64,000 nucleotides of DNA. Source: Gari tellinella. Lineage: Eukaryota; Mollusca; Bivalvia; Cardiida; Psammobiidae. Location of the stretch: NCBI GenBank assembly GCA_922989275.2, contig OV277856.1, positions 53,019,358 to 53,083,357 on the forward strand, read 5' to 3'. The stretch's first letter is position 1. The number at the start of each line of letters is the position of its first letter. The position numbers were made by a program, and so were the translations under genes. This document shows positions 20,405-29,800 of the stretch, one piece after another. The notes beneath the pieces are model-generated. The model was not told the DNA's origin and made no database searches. It saw only the letters and a list, made by a program, of their open reading frames with translations.

Positions 20405-21772
20405 ATGATTCCACAAGAATTCAAATACAATCCTAATGCAAAATATAAACATTTTGCTTCATATACTAAAAAGAGTATTGAACTTATAAAACAAACAATT
20501 TATGTTAACAAAGATGACTATTTCCCAGCAACGTTTCCCAACATATTTGAAAAATACCTATTACCAAAAGTAGCATCAGAAACAATAGTAAACAACTGGA
20601 ATACAGACTGGTTACCATTCTGGCAAAATCAACTAAACTTTGCAATATGGTGTGCAACTACAGGTTGTGGTATAGACGACAATAATCATTTAAAAGCAGG
20701 TGGATTAACTGGATCACTATTCTTATTCCATGTTTACTACCAAACAAGACGAATACTATTTGAATTAAGTATTGCTCTACCACAAGATACAAGCTGGAAT
20801 GCTTTTAACAATAGTTATGATCGGGGAGCTTATGAACGTATATGTAAAGAGTTTAATGTAGACCCTAATGTAGATTGGACTATAAAAGGACCATCCCGAG
20901 GGCTTGGTAAGGTATACAGCTACTTTGGAACCCTAGCTACATATTCAAAACTGTCTGCTACTCAGAGAGGTATTTTTGCTAAAGCTTGGAAAACCGTTGG
21001 TATCGGTACTGAGCATATTTCTGACACAAAATGGGGCTATCACGTGGTAGGCAATGGTGACTTCCTTCCGAAACATCACACTTTCACTGGAAAGACAACA
21101 CTCACACAGCTACACGTTAACTATATTCAGCAAGATGATAGTGTTAAAGATGCATGGACTAGTTTTATTCTTGACACATCAAACGGTTTTACACAAGCCG
21201 GGGTTGAAAGAATAAACGAATCTATAAGAACCTTTTGCTGGGCTATCCTAGGTTCTCAATCTCAAACTAGAACAGACATACTCGGAACAGGAACCGCTTT
21301 TGATGCTCAAAAACAATTCCTTGCAAACGTTGAGGATGCTATTAATAGTCCTGTTGATATACCGAGTCAAATTACGAGATATCAAAACACACTAAAATAT
21401 GCTCGAAGTAAAGTTGACTATGTTTACGGAATTGAGTTGTACATGTCTCCGAGTAATATGGAATTACGAATAGGAACAATCCAAGATTATAACAATAAGA
21501 TTGTAGTAGCCGCTGATGATCAAGAGCTTGGTTTAAATAATGGTGTGAATAACCAACCCACCCCACCAAAACAAAATGTAGAAGTAAAAGGAACACCAAC
21601 AAAGAAATCTCTACCAGAACCTGTTAAACCAAAATCAGTAACAAAATCACCGGTACATGTAATATCACAAGGAAAAAAAGAAGCAATTCAACACGAAGAT
21701 AATAAAACAGCATTAATAGTAGGAAGTATAGTAATGGGTATTGTTGCGCTCACTATCTATGAGATTTACTAA
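20405..21772 (+). CDS. conserved Polinton structural protein with C-terminal membrane anchor, 455 aa
   Basis: This is a globular, tryptophan- and aromatic-rich protein. It contains LNFAIWCATTGCGIDDNNHL, FHVYYQTRRILFELSIALPQ, and a strongly conserved stretch around residues 270-345 (GFTQAGVERINESIRTF, SQTRTDILGTGTAFDAQKQF, ITRYQNTLKYARSKVDYVYG). A proline/lysine-rich linker (about 375-430) leads to one C-terminal transmembrane helix (about 434-452). I recall near-identical phrases in Polintons of cnidarians and molluscs, so it is a core virion-type gene, but the fold and function are unknown to me. A minor capsid or membrane-anchored vertex role is possible. Its 3' end overlaps the convergent gene by 20 bp. 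Confidence 0.7.
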   Translation: MIPQEFKYNPNAKYKHFASYTKKSIELIKQTIYVNKDDYFPATFPNIFEKYLLPKVASETIVNNWNTDWLPFWQNQLNFAIWCATTGCGIDDNNHLKAGGLTGSLFLFHVYYQTRRILFELSIALPQDTSWNAFNNSYDRGAYERICKEFNVDPNVDWTIKGPSRGLGKVYSYFGTLATYSKLSATQRGIFAKAWKTVGIGTEHISDTKWGYHVVGNGDFLPKHHTFTGKTTLTQLHVNYIQQDDSVKDAWTSFILDTSNGFTQAGVERINESIRTFCWAILGSQSQTRTDILGTGTAFDAQKQFLANVEDAINSPVDIPSQITRYQNTLKYARSKVDYVYGIELYMSPSNMELRIGTIQDYNNKIVVAADDQELGLNNGVNNQPTPPKQNVEVKGTPTKKSLPEPVKPKSVTKSPVHVISQGKKEAIQHEDNKTALIVGSIVMGIVALTIYEIY

Positions 21773-23060
21773 TATACTCTCTTGCAGTAGCATATAATAA
21801 ACCAGCAACAAGAACAACCAATGCCCATAAATGATCTCCAAACCAACCGACAACTTTACCTGCAGAAGACAACAACCAAGAAACAATAGCTCCAATAATT
21901 CCAGGCAATGCTGCTGCTGCTTTTCCTGCAAGATTAGCTAATAGTTTACCAAGATTTGATAATTGTTTTTTTATCCAATCTTTTACATCGCCTTTTGGAG
22001 TTGGAGGTTTTGCTGGTGTTCCACCACTAGTAGTAGTAGGAATAAAAGCCTCAACAATAACACCTATAATCATCCCAAAAGCAGTTAAAATACTAACAAT
22101 TGTAATTCCCTGTTCTCTGAATAACGTTCTAATTCTCTCTCTTAATGTAGTGTCTTCGTTTAATACTTTATGTATTGTTTCCTTGATTCTATTCACCTGA
22201 CTACGTATTTTATCTCTATTAACATTAATTACTTCCAGTCTTGCACTTCTCTCAGACTCCAAATCTCTTATTCGACTACTTATCCTCTCTATTTGAAATT
22301 CATCATTATCTTCTTTGGCTTGTTCTAATTTACCTTTTTCTTTTGCTAAGTCCTTATTTGTTTCAGTAAGTTTAGCTAATTCATTTGCAATCTCTTCTTT
22401 TACACTAGTCATTGCTTTGATGATACCATCCATTTCTCTCTTTGTCATATCTGTTTGTATTCCCTCGGTAAATGTTGTTTCTATTACTTCTTTCACTGCA
22501 GTTTCAACACTTTCAGTTGCTCTCGGTAAATCAGTCATTTCTATATTATCAACATTATCGGGTAGGGTATTTTCTGCAATATTTAAACTTGCAACAGCCT
22601 TTGTTGGTAATTTTTTCTTACTAGAATATTCATGTAAATTTAAATACATTCTTATTGCTCTTGTTCCGCCCTTTTCAAACAATGTATTATAATCTTTAAT
22701 CAAAGATTCAAGAGGACGAAAATTACCCCTGCCACTTTTTGACATCATATTAATTTCTTTATCACCAATAACCCAATACAATGTTTTTCCATCTTCTGAT
22801 ATATTAAACTGTTTTAAATCATTTTTAACAGGCCTAATTTTATATTTCTTCTGAACTAAATCATAAAATGAATCAACAAGTCTCTTTTTCTGTTTCTCAA
22901 GTTCAGTCTCTCTTAGTTCTCCTCTCAAATTTTTGATGCGCTCACTTATATTCAAAATATCACCAACCGGTTCATATGGAATGTTTGGCAATTCAACATC
23001 ATCATCATCATAATCATCATCATCATACACAGGATCAAAATCATAACCACCTTCAGCCAT
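21753..23060 (-). CDS. conserved coiled-coil membrane protein of Polintons, 435 aa
   Basis: The N-terminus is strikingly acidic (DPVYDDDDYDDDDVELP). A globular part (about 60-155) has WVIGDKEINMMSKSGRGNF. Residues about 205-310 form a long charged coiled coil. The C-terminal third is hydrophobic: one segment at about 322-340 (ITIVSILTAFGMIIGVIVEA) and further helices in about 375-425 (GKAAAALPGIIGAIVSWLLS, LWALVVLVAGLLYA). The segment IRTLFREQGITIVSILTAFG is widespread in Polintons. A membrane-active or capsid-internal membrane protein is likely, for example for entry; this is an inference from layout. It starts after ATTAAAAA and shares a 28-bp start region with the capsid gene. Confidence 0.7.
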   Translation of the reverse strand: MAEGGYDFDPVYDDDDYDDDDVELPNIPYEPVGDILNISERIKNLRGELRETELEKQKKRLVDSFYDLVQKKYKIRPVKNDLKQFNISEDGKTLYWVIGDKEINMMSKSGRGNFRPLESLIKDYNTLFEKGGTRAIRMYLNLHEYSSKKKLPTKAVASLNIAENTLPDNVDNIEMTDLPRATESVETAVKEVIETTFTEGIQTDMTKREMDGIIKAMTSVKEEIANELAKLTETNKDLAKEKGKLEQAKEDNDEFQIERISSRIRDLESERSARLEVINVNRDKIRSQVNRIKETIHKVLNEDTTLRERIRTLFREQGITIVSILTAFGMIIGVIVEAFIPTTTSGGTPAKPPTPKGDVKDWIKKQLSNLGKLLANLAGKAAAALPGIIGAIVSWLLSSAGKVVGWFGDHLWALVVLVAGLLYATAREYISKSHR

Positions 23061-23088
23061 TTTTTAATGTTAAAAATATCCTTTAAAA
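23061..23088. promoter_or_regulatory. 28-bp bidirectional start region
   Basis: This is the only DNA between the divergent starts of the 435-aa gene (23060, minus) and the major capsid gene (23089, plus). It has a TTTTTAAT-type motif for one side and CTTTAAAA for the other. Confidence 0.65.
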
Positions 23089-24354
23089 ATGTCAGCTTTT
23101 GGAGAAAAATTAAACCCTTACAGAAAAATAAGAGAACCACGTGGTGTGAGAGGAATTCGTCAGAGTGTTGTAATAACCAATAATCCTTCAACTATTGACC
23201 AAAATCAACAATTGTTAGTGAGATTTCCTAATCTAAGTAGTAATGATGTTATTGTTCCTGGAACAGTCAGATTAGCATTTGAAATTGATTTAAAAACCAC
23301 AGATGCTAATGCAACAATATATCCAAATATTGGAAGATCTATAATAAAAAAAACAACAATAAGAATATCAGGTAATGAAGTGATGTCAATTGATGATAGT
23401 GACATATATCATTGCTATATTGATTTATGGAAGTCTCCCTCTGAACTTGCTAATATGGCTTATCAAGGTATTGGGAAAGGTAATATGTTAAAACATAGAA
23501 TTGGAGCCGGAGATGCAAGTAATGATAAAGAAGATAAAGCAATAGCTAAAGCATATAAAAACAGATTTTGTATCCCACTTGATTTTGAGCTATTAGAAAC
23601 ACATATGCCATTCTATCAAGCGGGAATAGGTGATAGACTTGAATATGAACTTACGTTCAATGATTATAACAAAGTAATTAAATCAACTGACACATCAGCT
23701 TCATACATCATTAAGAATATTTGTTTGGAATTTGACACCGTTTCTGATATTGAATTAGCAAGACAAATAAGACAGCAAGTCAGTGGTAAAATGGTTATTT
23801 TATATGACAGAATACTTAGACACAGAAAATTAACTAAAAACAAATCTGATACACTTTGGAATATTAATCTAAATGTTCCAGCTAGAAGTATGAAAGGTAT
23901 TCTAATGTTGTTTGAAGACCCAGATAGAACATCACCTGATACTTATTACAATCCTAAAATAGAAAAAGTAGAGATGACAATAGAAGGAGTCCCAAATCAA
24001 CTTTACAGTCAAGGAATGAAAGCATATCAACAATGGGATGAGATTAACAAATTCTTTGGTTTAACATCAAAGAGAAATAAGGAAATAGATAAGATTGCAA
24101 AAGATTTATACTTCACTAGTACAACCTTAGAAAGGTATCTGACTGACAACTATGCATTGTGGTTAGATTTACGTTCAACGGATGATAACTCACTACACGG
24201 TTCTGGAAGAAGAATTGAAAATGCATCAGAAGGTATCACAATACAAATAACGAAAGAAGAAGAAGCAGATGAGCCAATAAATGTTTATCTGTTTGTTATA
24301 CAAGATGCACAAATTAATTTTGAAGATGGTAGATTTAAAGAAGTCAATTATTAA
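23089..24354 (+). CDS. double-jelly-roll major capsid protein
   Basis: This 421-aa protein is the Polinton major capsid protein of the double jelly-roll lineage (adenovirus hexon, PRD1 P3, virophage and giant-virus capsids). Its length fits a compact member. Recognisable family phrases include REPRGVRGIRQSVVITNNPS near the N-terminus and VPGTVRLAFEI and GRSIIKKTTIRISGNEV in the first jelly roll. Others are NRFCIPLDFELLETHMPFYQ and GDRLEYELTFNDYN, VILYDRILRHRKL, NVPARSMKGILMLFEDPDR, then IEGVPNQLYSQGMKAY and LWLDLRS in the second. The frame is complete. It is followed after 11 bp by the packaging ATPase, the usual morphogenesis pairing. The start is fixed by CTTTAAAA directly upstream. Confidence 0.9.
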   Translation: MSAFGEKLNPYRKIREPRGVRGIRQSVVITNNPSTIDQNQQLLVRFPNLSSNDVIVPGTVRLAFEIDLKTTDANATIYPNIGRSIIKKTTIRISGNEVMSIDDSDIYHCYIDLWKSPSELANMAYQGIGKGNMLKHRIGAGDASNDKEDKAIAKAYKNRFCIPLDFELLETHMPFYQAGIGDRLEYELTFNDYNKVIKSTDTSASYIIKNICLEFDTVSDIELARQIRQQVSGKMVILYDRILRHRKLTKNKSDTLWNINLNVPARSMKGILMLFEDPDRTSPDTYYNPKIEKVEMTIEGVPNQLYSQGMKAYQQWDEINKFFGLTSKRNKEIDKIAKDLYFTSTTLERYLTDNYALWLDLRSTDDNSLHGSGRRIENASEGITIQITKEEEADEPINVYLFVIQDAQINFEDGRFKEVNY

Positions 24355-24365
24355 TCACTTAAAAA

Positions 24366-24950
24366 ATGGAATTACCTAAATACCCGCACTGTGCAATTAT
24401 TTGTGGTCAAACTGGTTGTGGAAAGACCGAATTTGTTTTAGACTTACTTGAAGGTAAATATAGAGGTGTATTTAAATATATTGTTATACTTTGTCCAACT
24501 ATTCAATGGAACAAGACATATAAAAATCGTGAGTGGATTGGCGACGTTAAAAACCCTAAAACAAAGAATATTATAATCGTAAATCCAATAGTCAAAGGAG
24601 AAGAGAAATTACAAGAACTATTAAGAATGTTTTTCAATAAATATGCTGGTTATCCAACTCTGTACATCATTGATGATTGTAGTGCAACAAAAGAACTAAC
24701 AAAGAAAAAAGATATGCTGTCTGAACTTGCATTTTCAGGCAGACATGCAGAACAATCAGTATGGGTTATATCACAAAGATATAATTCAGTTTTGAAAGAT
24801 TTAAGAGAACAAACAAAATGGTTGTGTATGTTCTACACTAAGGACAGAGATAGTTTTGAAAATTGTTTGAGAGAGAATGATGTTATTCCCACATTGGAAG
24901 AACGACAAAGAATAAAGGAAGAACTAAAAAAAAGAAGCATCGTAAATTAA
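24366..24950 (+). CDS. DNA-packaging ATPase (FtsK/HerA, A32-like)
   Basis: This 194-aa P-loop ATPase should power genome packaging into the capsid. Walker A is GQTGCGKT (residues 14-21). Walker B is LYIIDD (99-104), followed by a small motif with SGRHAEQSVWVISQRY (about 123-138), typical of the poxvirus A32/Polinton branch with its sensor glutamine. Length is normal for Polinton ATPases. It lies 11 bp after the capsid gene, starting after CTTAAAAA. All key residues are present. Confidence 0.92.
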   Translation: MELPKYPHCAIICGQTGCGKTEFVLDLLEGKYRGVFKYIVILCPTIQWNKTYKNREWIGDVKNPKTKNIIIVNPIVKGEEKLQELLRMFFNKYAGYPTLYIIDDCSATKELTKKKDMLSELAFSGRHAEQSVWVISQRYNSVLKDLREQTKWLCMFYTKDRDSFENCLRENDVIPTLEERQRIKEELKKRSIVN

Positions 24951-25150
24951 TTTTAAAAACTGACCAACCTGCTGATTATTGGGTGGTTGATTAAGTAATG
25001 CTTAAGTAATTTAACAAAAAATAAGCGGATGCTTAAGTAATGCTTTAGTTATGCTTAAGCAATGCTTAAGTAATGCTTTAGCTATGCTTAAGTAATATAG
25101 CAAAAAATAAGCGTATGCTTAAGTAATGCTTAAAAAATAAGCAATAAAAA
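24951..25150. repeat. ATGCTTAAGTA repeat block, non-coding centre of the Polinton
   Basis: The unit ATGCTTAAGTA (variants ATGCTTTAGTT, ATGCTTAAGCA) occurs about ten times between 24995 and 25140, with two GCAAAAAATAAGCG-like spacers. CTTAAG is palindromic. This is the largest gene-free gap in the interior of the element, between the packaging ATPase and the next plus-strand gene. A regulatory, replication or packaging role is possible but not shown. Confidence 0.7.
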
Positions 25151-25287
25151 AGCCAATGCTAACAATTATCTGTCAGATAACATTTCTGATAACAAACACT
25201 GCAGTCTTATCAATAGTGGGATATGTGATATTTAATTTTTTTAAAATAAAAAATAAATATTTGAAAATAAAAAATAAATATTTAAAA

Positions 25288-25758
25288 ATGGATGCTGAAG
25301 TCTTACTTACTAAAATCGATCAAAATAATGAACACGAAGAAACAAAACGTGAAAGATTATCAGCTATTGTTGCTGGTGGTGGAAGTAAACAATATCTTGG
25401 AAAAGACTTACAAATGTCAGAAATTGATACAATGACACAAGAACAAATAAACAAACTATACTGTAGATATGAAGCTAGATTAGGAGCAAGTATGACTAAG
25501 ACATTAGGAAACTCTTTTATTAATTTATATGTTATGGGTGTATCTAAATATTTTAATGTTGTTAATCCTCCAAAACTAATACAAGATTTAGAAGAAGATC
25601 CATTTATAAATCATGCTTTGACTAGTTCATGTTGTGAATTGTATTATAATTATGGAATGTATCTGGCTCCTTTTACTGCTATGCTAACAACAGCAAAACA
25701 TATTAATTTTAATCAAGAAGAGAAAAGTGAAAATATTACAATAAAAAAAGATGAATGA
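25288..25758 (+). CDS. conserved Polinton protein, 156 aa, unknown function
   Basis: I chose ATG 25288 (MDAEVLLTKID) over the upstream ATG 25156 because TTTAAAA lies directly before it, as for the other genes. The 44-residue extension would be a hydrophobic leader translated from an AT-rich repeat. Conserved phrases are GGGSKQYLGKDLQMSEIDTM, LYCRYEARLGASMTKTLGNS, NPPKLIQDLEEDPFINHALT and YYNYGMYLAPFTAMLTTAKH. I recall these from many cnidarian and molluscan Polintons. There is no membrane helix and no enzyme motif. It overlaps the next gene by 8 bp. Confidence 0.7.
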   Translation: MDAEVLLTKIDQNNEHEETKRERLSAIVAGGGSKQYLGKDLQMSEIDTMTQEQINKLYCRYEARLGASMTKTLGNSFINLYVMGVSKYFNVVNPPKLIQDLEEDPFINHALTSSCCELYYNYGMYLAPFTAMLTTAKHINFNQEEKSENITIKKDE

Positions 25759-26143
25759 AGAAACAAAAAAACAGAAAAACCCGAAAAGAGTAGCTGCAGG
25801 TAAAAAGGGTGCAGAAGCAAAAAAAATGAAAGCTGAATTAAAAAGAAAAGAAACGGAAGAAATAAAGAAAGAAAACATACAATTAAAAGCTATAACAAAA
25901 GATGTGAGCGATAGCGCGCCTATGACAAAAGATGAAGTTAAATCTATAACAAAAGATAATGATGAAGTTAAAATAGATATATATAAAAATTATATCCCTT
26001 TATGTCTAATTGGAGTTGTTGGATTGGGATTATATATTTATAATTCTAAACAAGTTGAACCAGTGATAAAACAGGAACCTGTGATTCCGGAGGCCCCTAT
26101 GGGAATACAAAAGAAAGAAATTGATCCATTTGAATTTAATTAA
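25751..26143 (+). CDS. basic single-pass membrane protein, 130 aa
   Basis: The lysine-rich N-terminus (KKQKNPKRVAAGKKGAEAKK) is likely to bind nucleic acid or be nuclear-directed. It is followed by a charged helical stretch, one transmembrane helix at about 83-98 (IPLCLIGVVGLGLYIYN), and a proline-rich tail ending DPFEFN. Similar small proteins with a DPF-type C-terminus occur in other Polintons (from memory). It starts inside the end of the previous frame, so the two are translated from overlapping reading frames. Role unknown. Confidence 0.65.
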   Translation: MNEETKKQKNPKRVAAGKKGAEAKKMKAELKRKETEEIKKENIQLKAITKDVSDSAPMTKDEVKSITKDNDEVKIDIYKNYIPLCLIGVVGLGLYIYNSKQVEPVIKQEPVIPEAPMGIQKKEIDPFEFN

Positions 26144-26158
26144 ATTTAATATATAAAA

Positions 26159-26395
26159 ATGACAACACAAATAGACGGAAAACAAATAGCAAACATGTTA
26201 TATCATGCTGGAGTGGAAACTGTATTAACAATTGGGTATTCAGAATTAGGTAGAAAACTATTGAAAAGACCACCACCAAAAGTAGATTTTAATATGGCAG
26301 ATATTGGCATGTTATCTATTGATATATTACTTGCAATGGCGACAAAAGATATGTTGGTTAAACAAGGTATTATACCCGCTGATATTATGAAGTAA
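26159..26395 (+). CDS. small conserved Polinton protein, 78 aa
   Basis: The sequence includes IDGKQIANMLYHAGVETVLT and DIGMLSIDILLAMATKDMLV, two amphipathic or hydrophobic helices around a KRPPPKVDF linker. It is a recurrent small Polinton protein with unknown function. ATATAAAA immediately precedes the ATG, and it lies 15 bp after the previous gene. Confidence 0.65.
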   Translation: MTTQIDGKQIANMLYHAGVETVLTIGYSELGRKLLKRPPPKVDFNMADIGMLSIDILLAMATKDMLVKQGIIPADIMK

Positions 26396-26412
26396 TTTTA
26401 TTTTCTTTAAAA

Positions 26413-26835
26413 ATGGCAAGTGCAGTAGTAATGATGATTGGAGGGGCAGCAGTGAATGCATTAGCTTTTTCGGGTAGTAATTATTTATTTTCACATATGG
26501 GTAGAAATAGCGATGAAGAGAGAAAAAGACATGATATGGCAATGGAACAATTAGAAGCAGCACAAACAGAATGGAATGAAAAAAGAACAGAGAGGTTGGA
26601 TTTTATTAATAAGCAACTGAAAAAGGAACACCATGCTGTGAATGAATTTGATGATGCCGATACAGCAATGAAGAATTATTTTTATATTACTGGTAAACTA
26701 TTACCAGCTTTACCCCCGAAACCTACATTAAGTGATTTCTATACTCCATCAGAAGATCAGAAGAATAGGGAGATTGCATTTATTGTTGGTGGCATGGTAT
26801 TAACAGGGTTTGTTGCATGGAAGTTTATTATATAA
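26413..26835 (+). CDS. conserved Polinton protein with hydrophobic ends, 140 aa
   Basis: A hydrophobic N-terminus (VVMMIGGAAVNALAFSGSNY) is followed by a charged helix (DEERKRHDMAMEQLEAAQTE). A conserved LSDFYTPSEDQKNREIAF then leads to a C-terminal membrane helix (about 118-138). Such double-ended membrane proteins are frequent in Polinton virion gene blocks. The function is unknown. The start follows CTTTAAAA. It ends 20 bp before the convergent polymerase gene. Confidence 0.65.
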   Translation: MASAVVMMIGGAAVNALAFSGSNYLFSHMGRNSDEERKRHDMAMEQLEAAQTEWNEKRTERLDFINKQLKKEHHAVNEFDDADTAMKNYFYITGKLLPALPPKPTLSDFYTPSEDQKNREIAFIVGGMVLTGFVAWKFII

Positions 26836-26855
26836 AGTATAAAGACAAAAATAAA

Positions 26856-29800
26856 TTAAGTAAAGTATAAAGATTCAATACCATAAGGTTGTGTATCTAT
26901 TCCATTGTCACATATATATCTTTTATCATCAAAAGGAGATAACCCTATTTTATTCATTTGATTTAAAAATATATTATGTTTCTTATGTACTAAATTAAAC
27001 ATTGTTTTATGAATTATTCTTCTATTAAATAAACAATCTTCATATGACTCAGAATTAAATTCTTTTTTAGTTGTTTTATTAACACCTTTTGCTAAACATT
27101 TGAATTTAATATTTGAATCTTCTAAATATTCATATCCATACATTTTACTTTTTATTGCAATAAATTTTGATATTACATTACCACCTAGTTCATCTTTGAA
27201 CTTTCCGATTACTTTTTTATTTATATTTGAAAACAATGGATCTTCGTTTGGATAGTTAGAGGTATCTAAATGATCTTTTATTTTTTCTAAATCAGAATAT
27301 AGATCTTCTGTGAATATATTTAATACCATACTGTCGGTATCACTGTATAAAACCTCATTATTTGGAAAGTATTTTTCAATAATATCATAATAAAATTTAT
27401 ACATTACTAATTTTGAATAATCTAAAACACACATTCCTAAATAAATTGGTTTATTAAAGTACATTGATTTATAATTTAATAATACCGCTTTAAAATCATT
27501 ATTGAAATCTATAATATCTTTTAAATTATCTTTTGAAGCTAATCGTTTTAAATCTTCGGGTTTATTTATTAATTCTACTATACATCTATTAGAAATATTT
27601 TCTAAAGTCTTTCCATAAAAAGAATTATTCATTAACTTCCAGAAATCTTTTTCAAAATCATTTGTTGCTTTTGCTCTCATTTTTGTATTGAAATCAATAT
27701 AATCTTTTAACCATGGTTTATGATTAAAGGATATTATGCTATGAATTTTTGTTACTTTTATTCCAAGAGAAAGGTAATATTTGAGAATATCATAATGTAC
27801 AATATACTCTTTTTTATCATGAAGATCTAATATTAATTTTTCAACATTTCCTAATTTCATATTATTTTGTTTTAATAAATCTCTTGAATAATCTGATATT
27901 TCTTTTTTATTTATCTTTCTTGAAACAGGCATAGGCGGGAATTTTCTTAATTTGAATTTTGTTAAATTATCATATTCTAAATCTACTTTAAAAACCATTC
28001 CATCATCTTCATTACATTTATCCAAATAATAGTTTATATCTTGTTTTATATCTTCTTCCCATTTAAAGTTTTTATAAGGAAGTTTCTCTGACATTCCACA
28101 ACCATATAAGTTATTAGCATCTGTATACCATAAATAATTTGAGTTTTTTATTTTATTACGTGAGTCTCCGATATCTTTAACTGTATATTTATTATTTGCT
28201 TTAACAAAACGATTTCCTAATACGCCAGAAAATCCACCTCGTATTCCTTTTTGAAACATCATTCTCATATCTGTATCAGTTAACAAATCTAATTCAATTC
28301 CTGTATACTTTAATCCTGCATTCCATGTTAATCCCGGTGCAGAATAACAATAAGCTGGATCGATTTCATATGATTTTAAACAGAGATCTCTAAAATTTTC
28401 AAATACATCTGTTAATATTAACACATCTAGTTTTTGATAAAGCATTAAATAATCTTTGAATGTTTTACAGTATCTGTTGAATATCTTTTTCCCATGTTCA
28501 TATTCTTTTTCAGATATATCCTTTTGGTATAATATTGAATAAAATTCTTTTTTATCGGGGAATTCTTCTAATTTTAATTTTTCAAAAGAATCAAAGAAAT
28601 CATAAGGAAATACTCCTTTAAAACTTCTTCCTTCATCATTATATTTTAAATCTTCAAATAAAACATCATCAGATAATTCTCTTTTAAGTATTTTATATTG
28701 ATCATCTTTTAATGTTTTAGATAAATTATCTATGCTACTCAGTAAAAATCTATAGCTATCTTTAAAAACTAACTTAAAATATCGATCCCCAAATGTTATT
28801 GATATATAATTTTCACTATCCTTTGGTAATACCTTTACTTTTTTATATTCTGTTTCATGTTTTAATAATTCTTCTGTTATAAAATGAAAATCATATCCAC
28901 TTCCATTATGAAAAAAGATCGGAAATTGTTTTCCATCTCTAGATTCTTTTCTATTACAACTAGAGCAGGAAATTCCTCTGAATTGACCTGATAAATGGGT
29001 ATGTTCAATTACTTTTTCCTCTCTTTCTAATTTCTGTTTACACAAATAACAACAATCAGAAGTATTATATAGTTCTTCTTTTTTCGTTTTTGATATTTTA
29101 AAATTCTTTTCTGCACGAAAATAAGCCCATTTAATTTTATCATTATAATTTAAACATGTTTCAATAAAATCTTTTTCAGCATTTTCACTAGGTGCATAGT
29201 TAATATTTTTATTTGGTATAATATCCGGATATTGAGAAACTAATTGTAAATTATATGAAACTACTTTTTGTTGTTGTAAATTTATTGTATTATCTTTAAA
29301 AGATAGTTTAATATTTTCTCTTTTTATCTTTTCTTTTATTCTTTCACTAAGTCTATTAATCTTTTTTTCATTATTTTCACAATATTTATTTATTTCATAA
29401 TCACTTACTTCAATATGTTTTCCATCTTCAATCCATTTATCAAAAATGTTATCTATTAATTTATTAAAATATTTTGTAATGTATTTTTCTTTGATTTTAT
29501 CTAAATATATTTTAGTTCTTTCATCAGATAATTTATTATTAACATAATTATGATAAATTATTTTAGATCTTTTTTTAGATATTTCTTCTTCTTTCATTAT
29601 TTTATTGATAATCATATATTTTATTTTAGAATTAACATTATGTGATTTATATTTAATTCTTAATTTATTTATTTGTTTCCGGAGATCAGGATCCATATAA
29701 TTTAATTTTATATTAATTGATTCAAAGTCTGCATATCCAACAAATGGCAGTTTTAATTTAAAATGAGGATTTTCAAATTTACACTTACTTCCTTTATTTG

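Noticed and set aside
25156..25287. N-terminal membrane leader for the 156-aa protein
   Set aside because: The upstream ATG lacks the A-tract motif and the leader is translated from AT-rich repeat. The ATG at 25288 fits the rule of the other genes.
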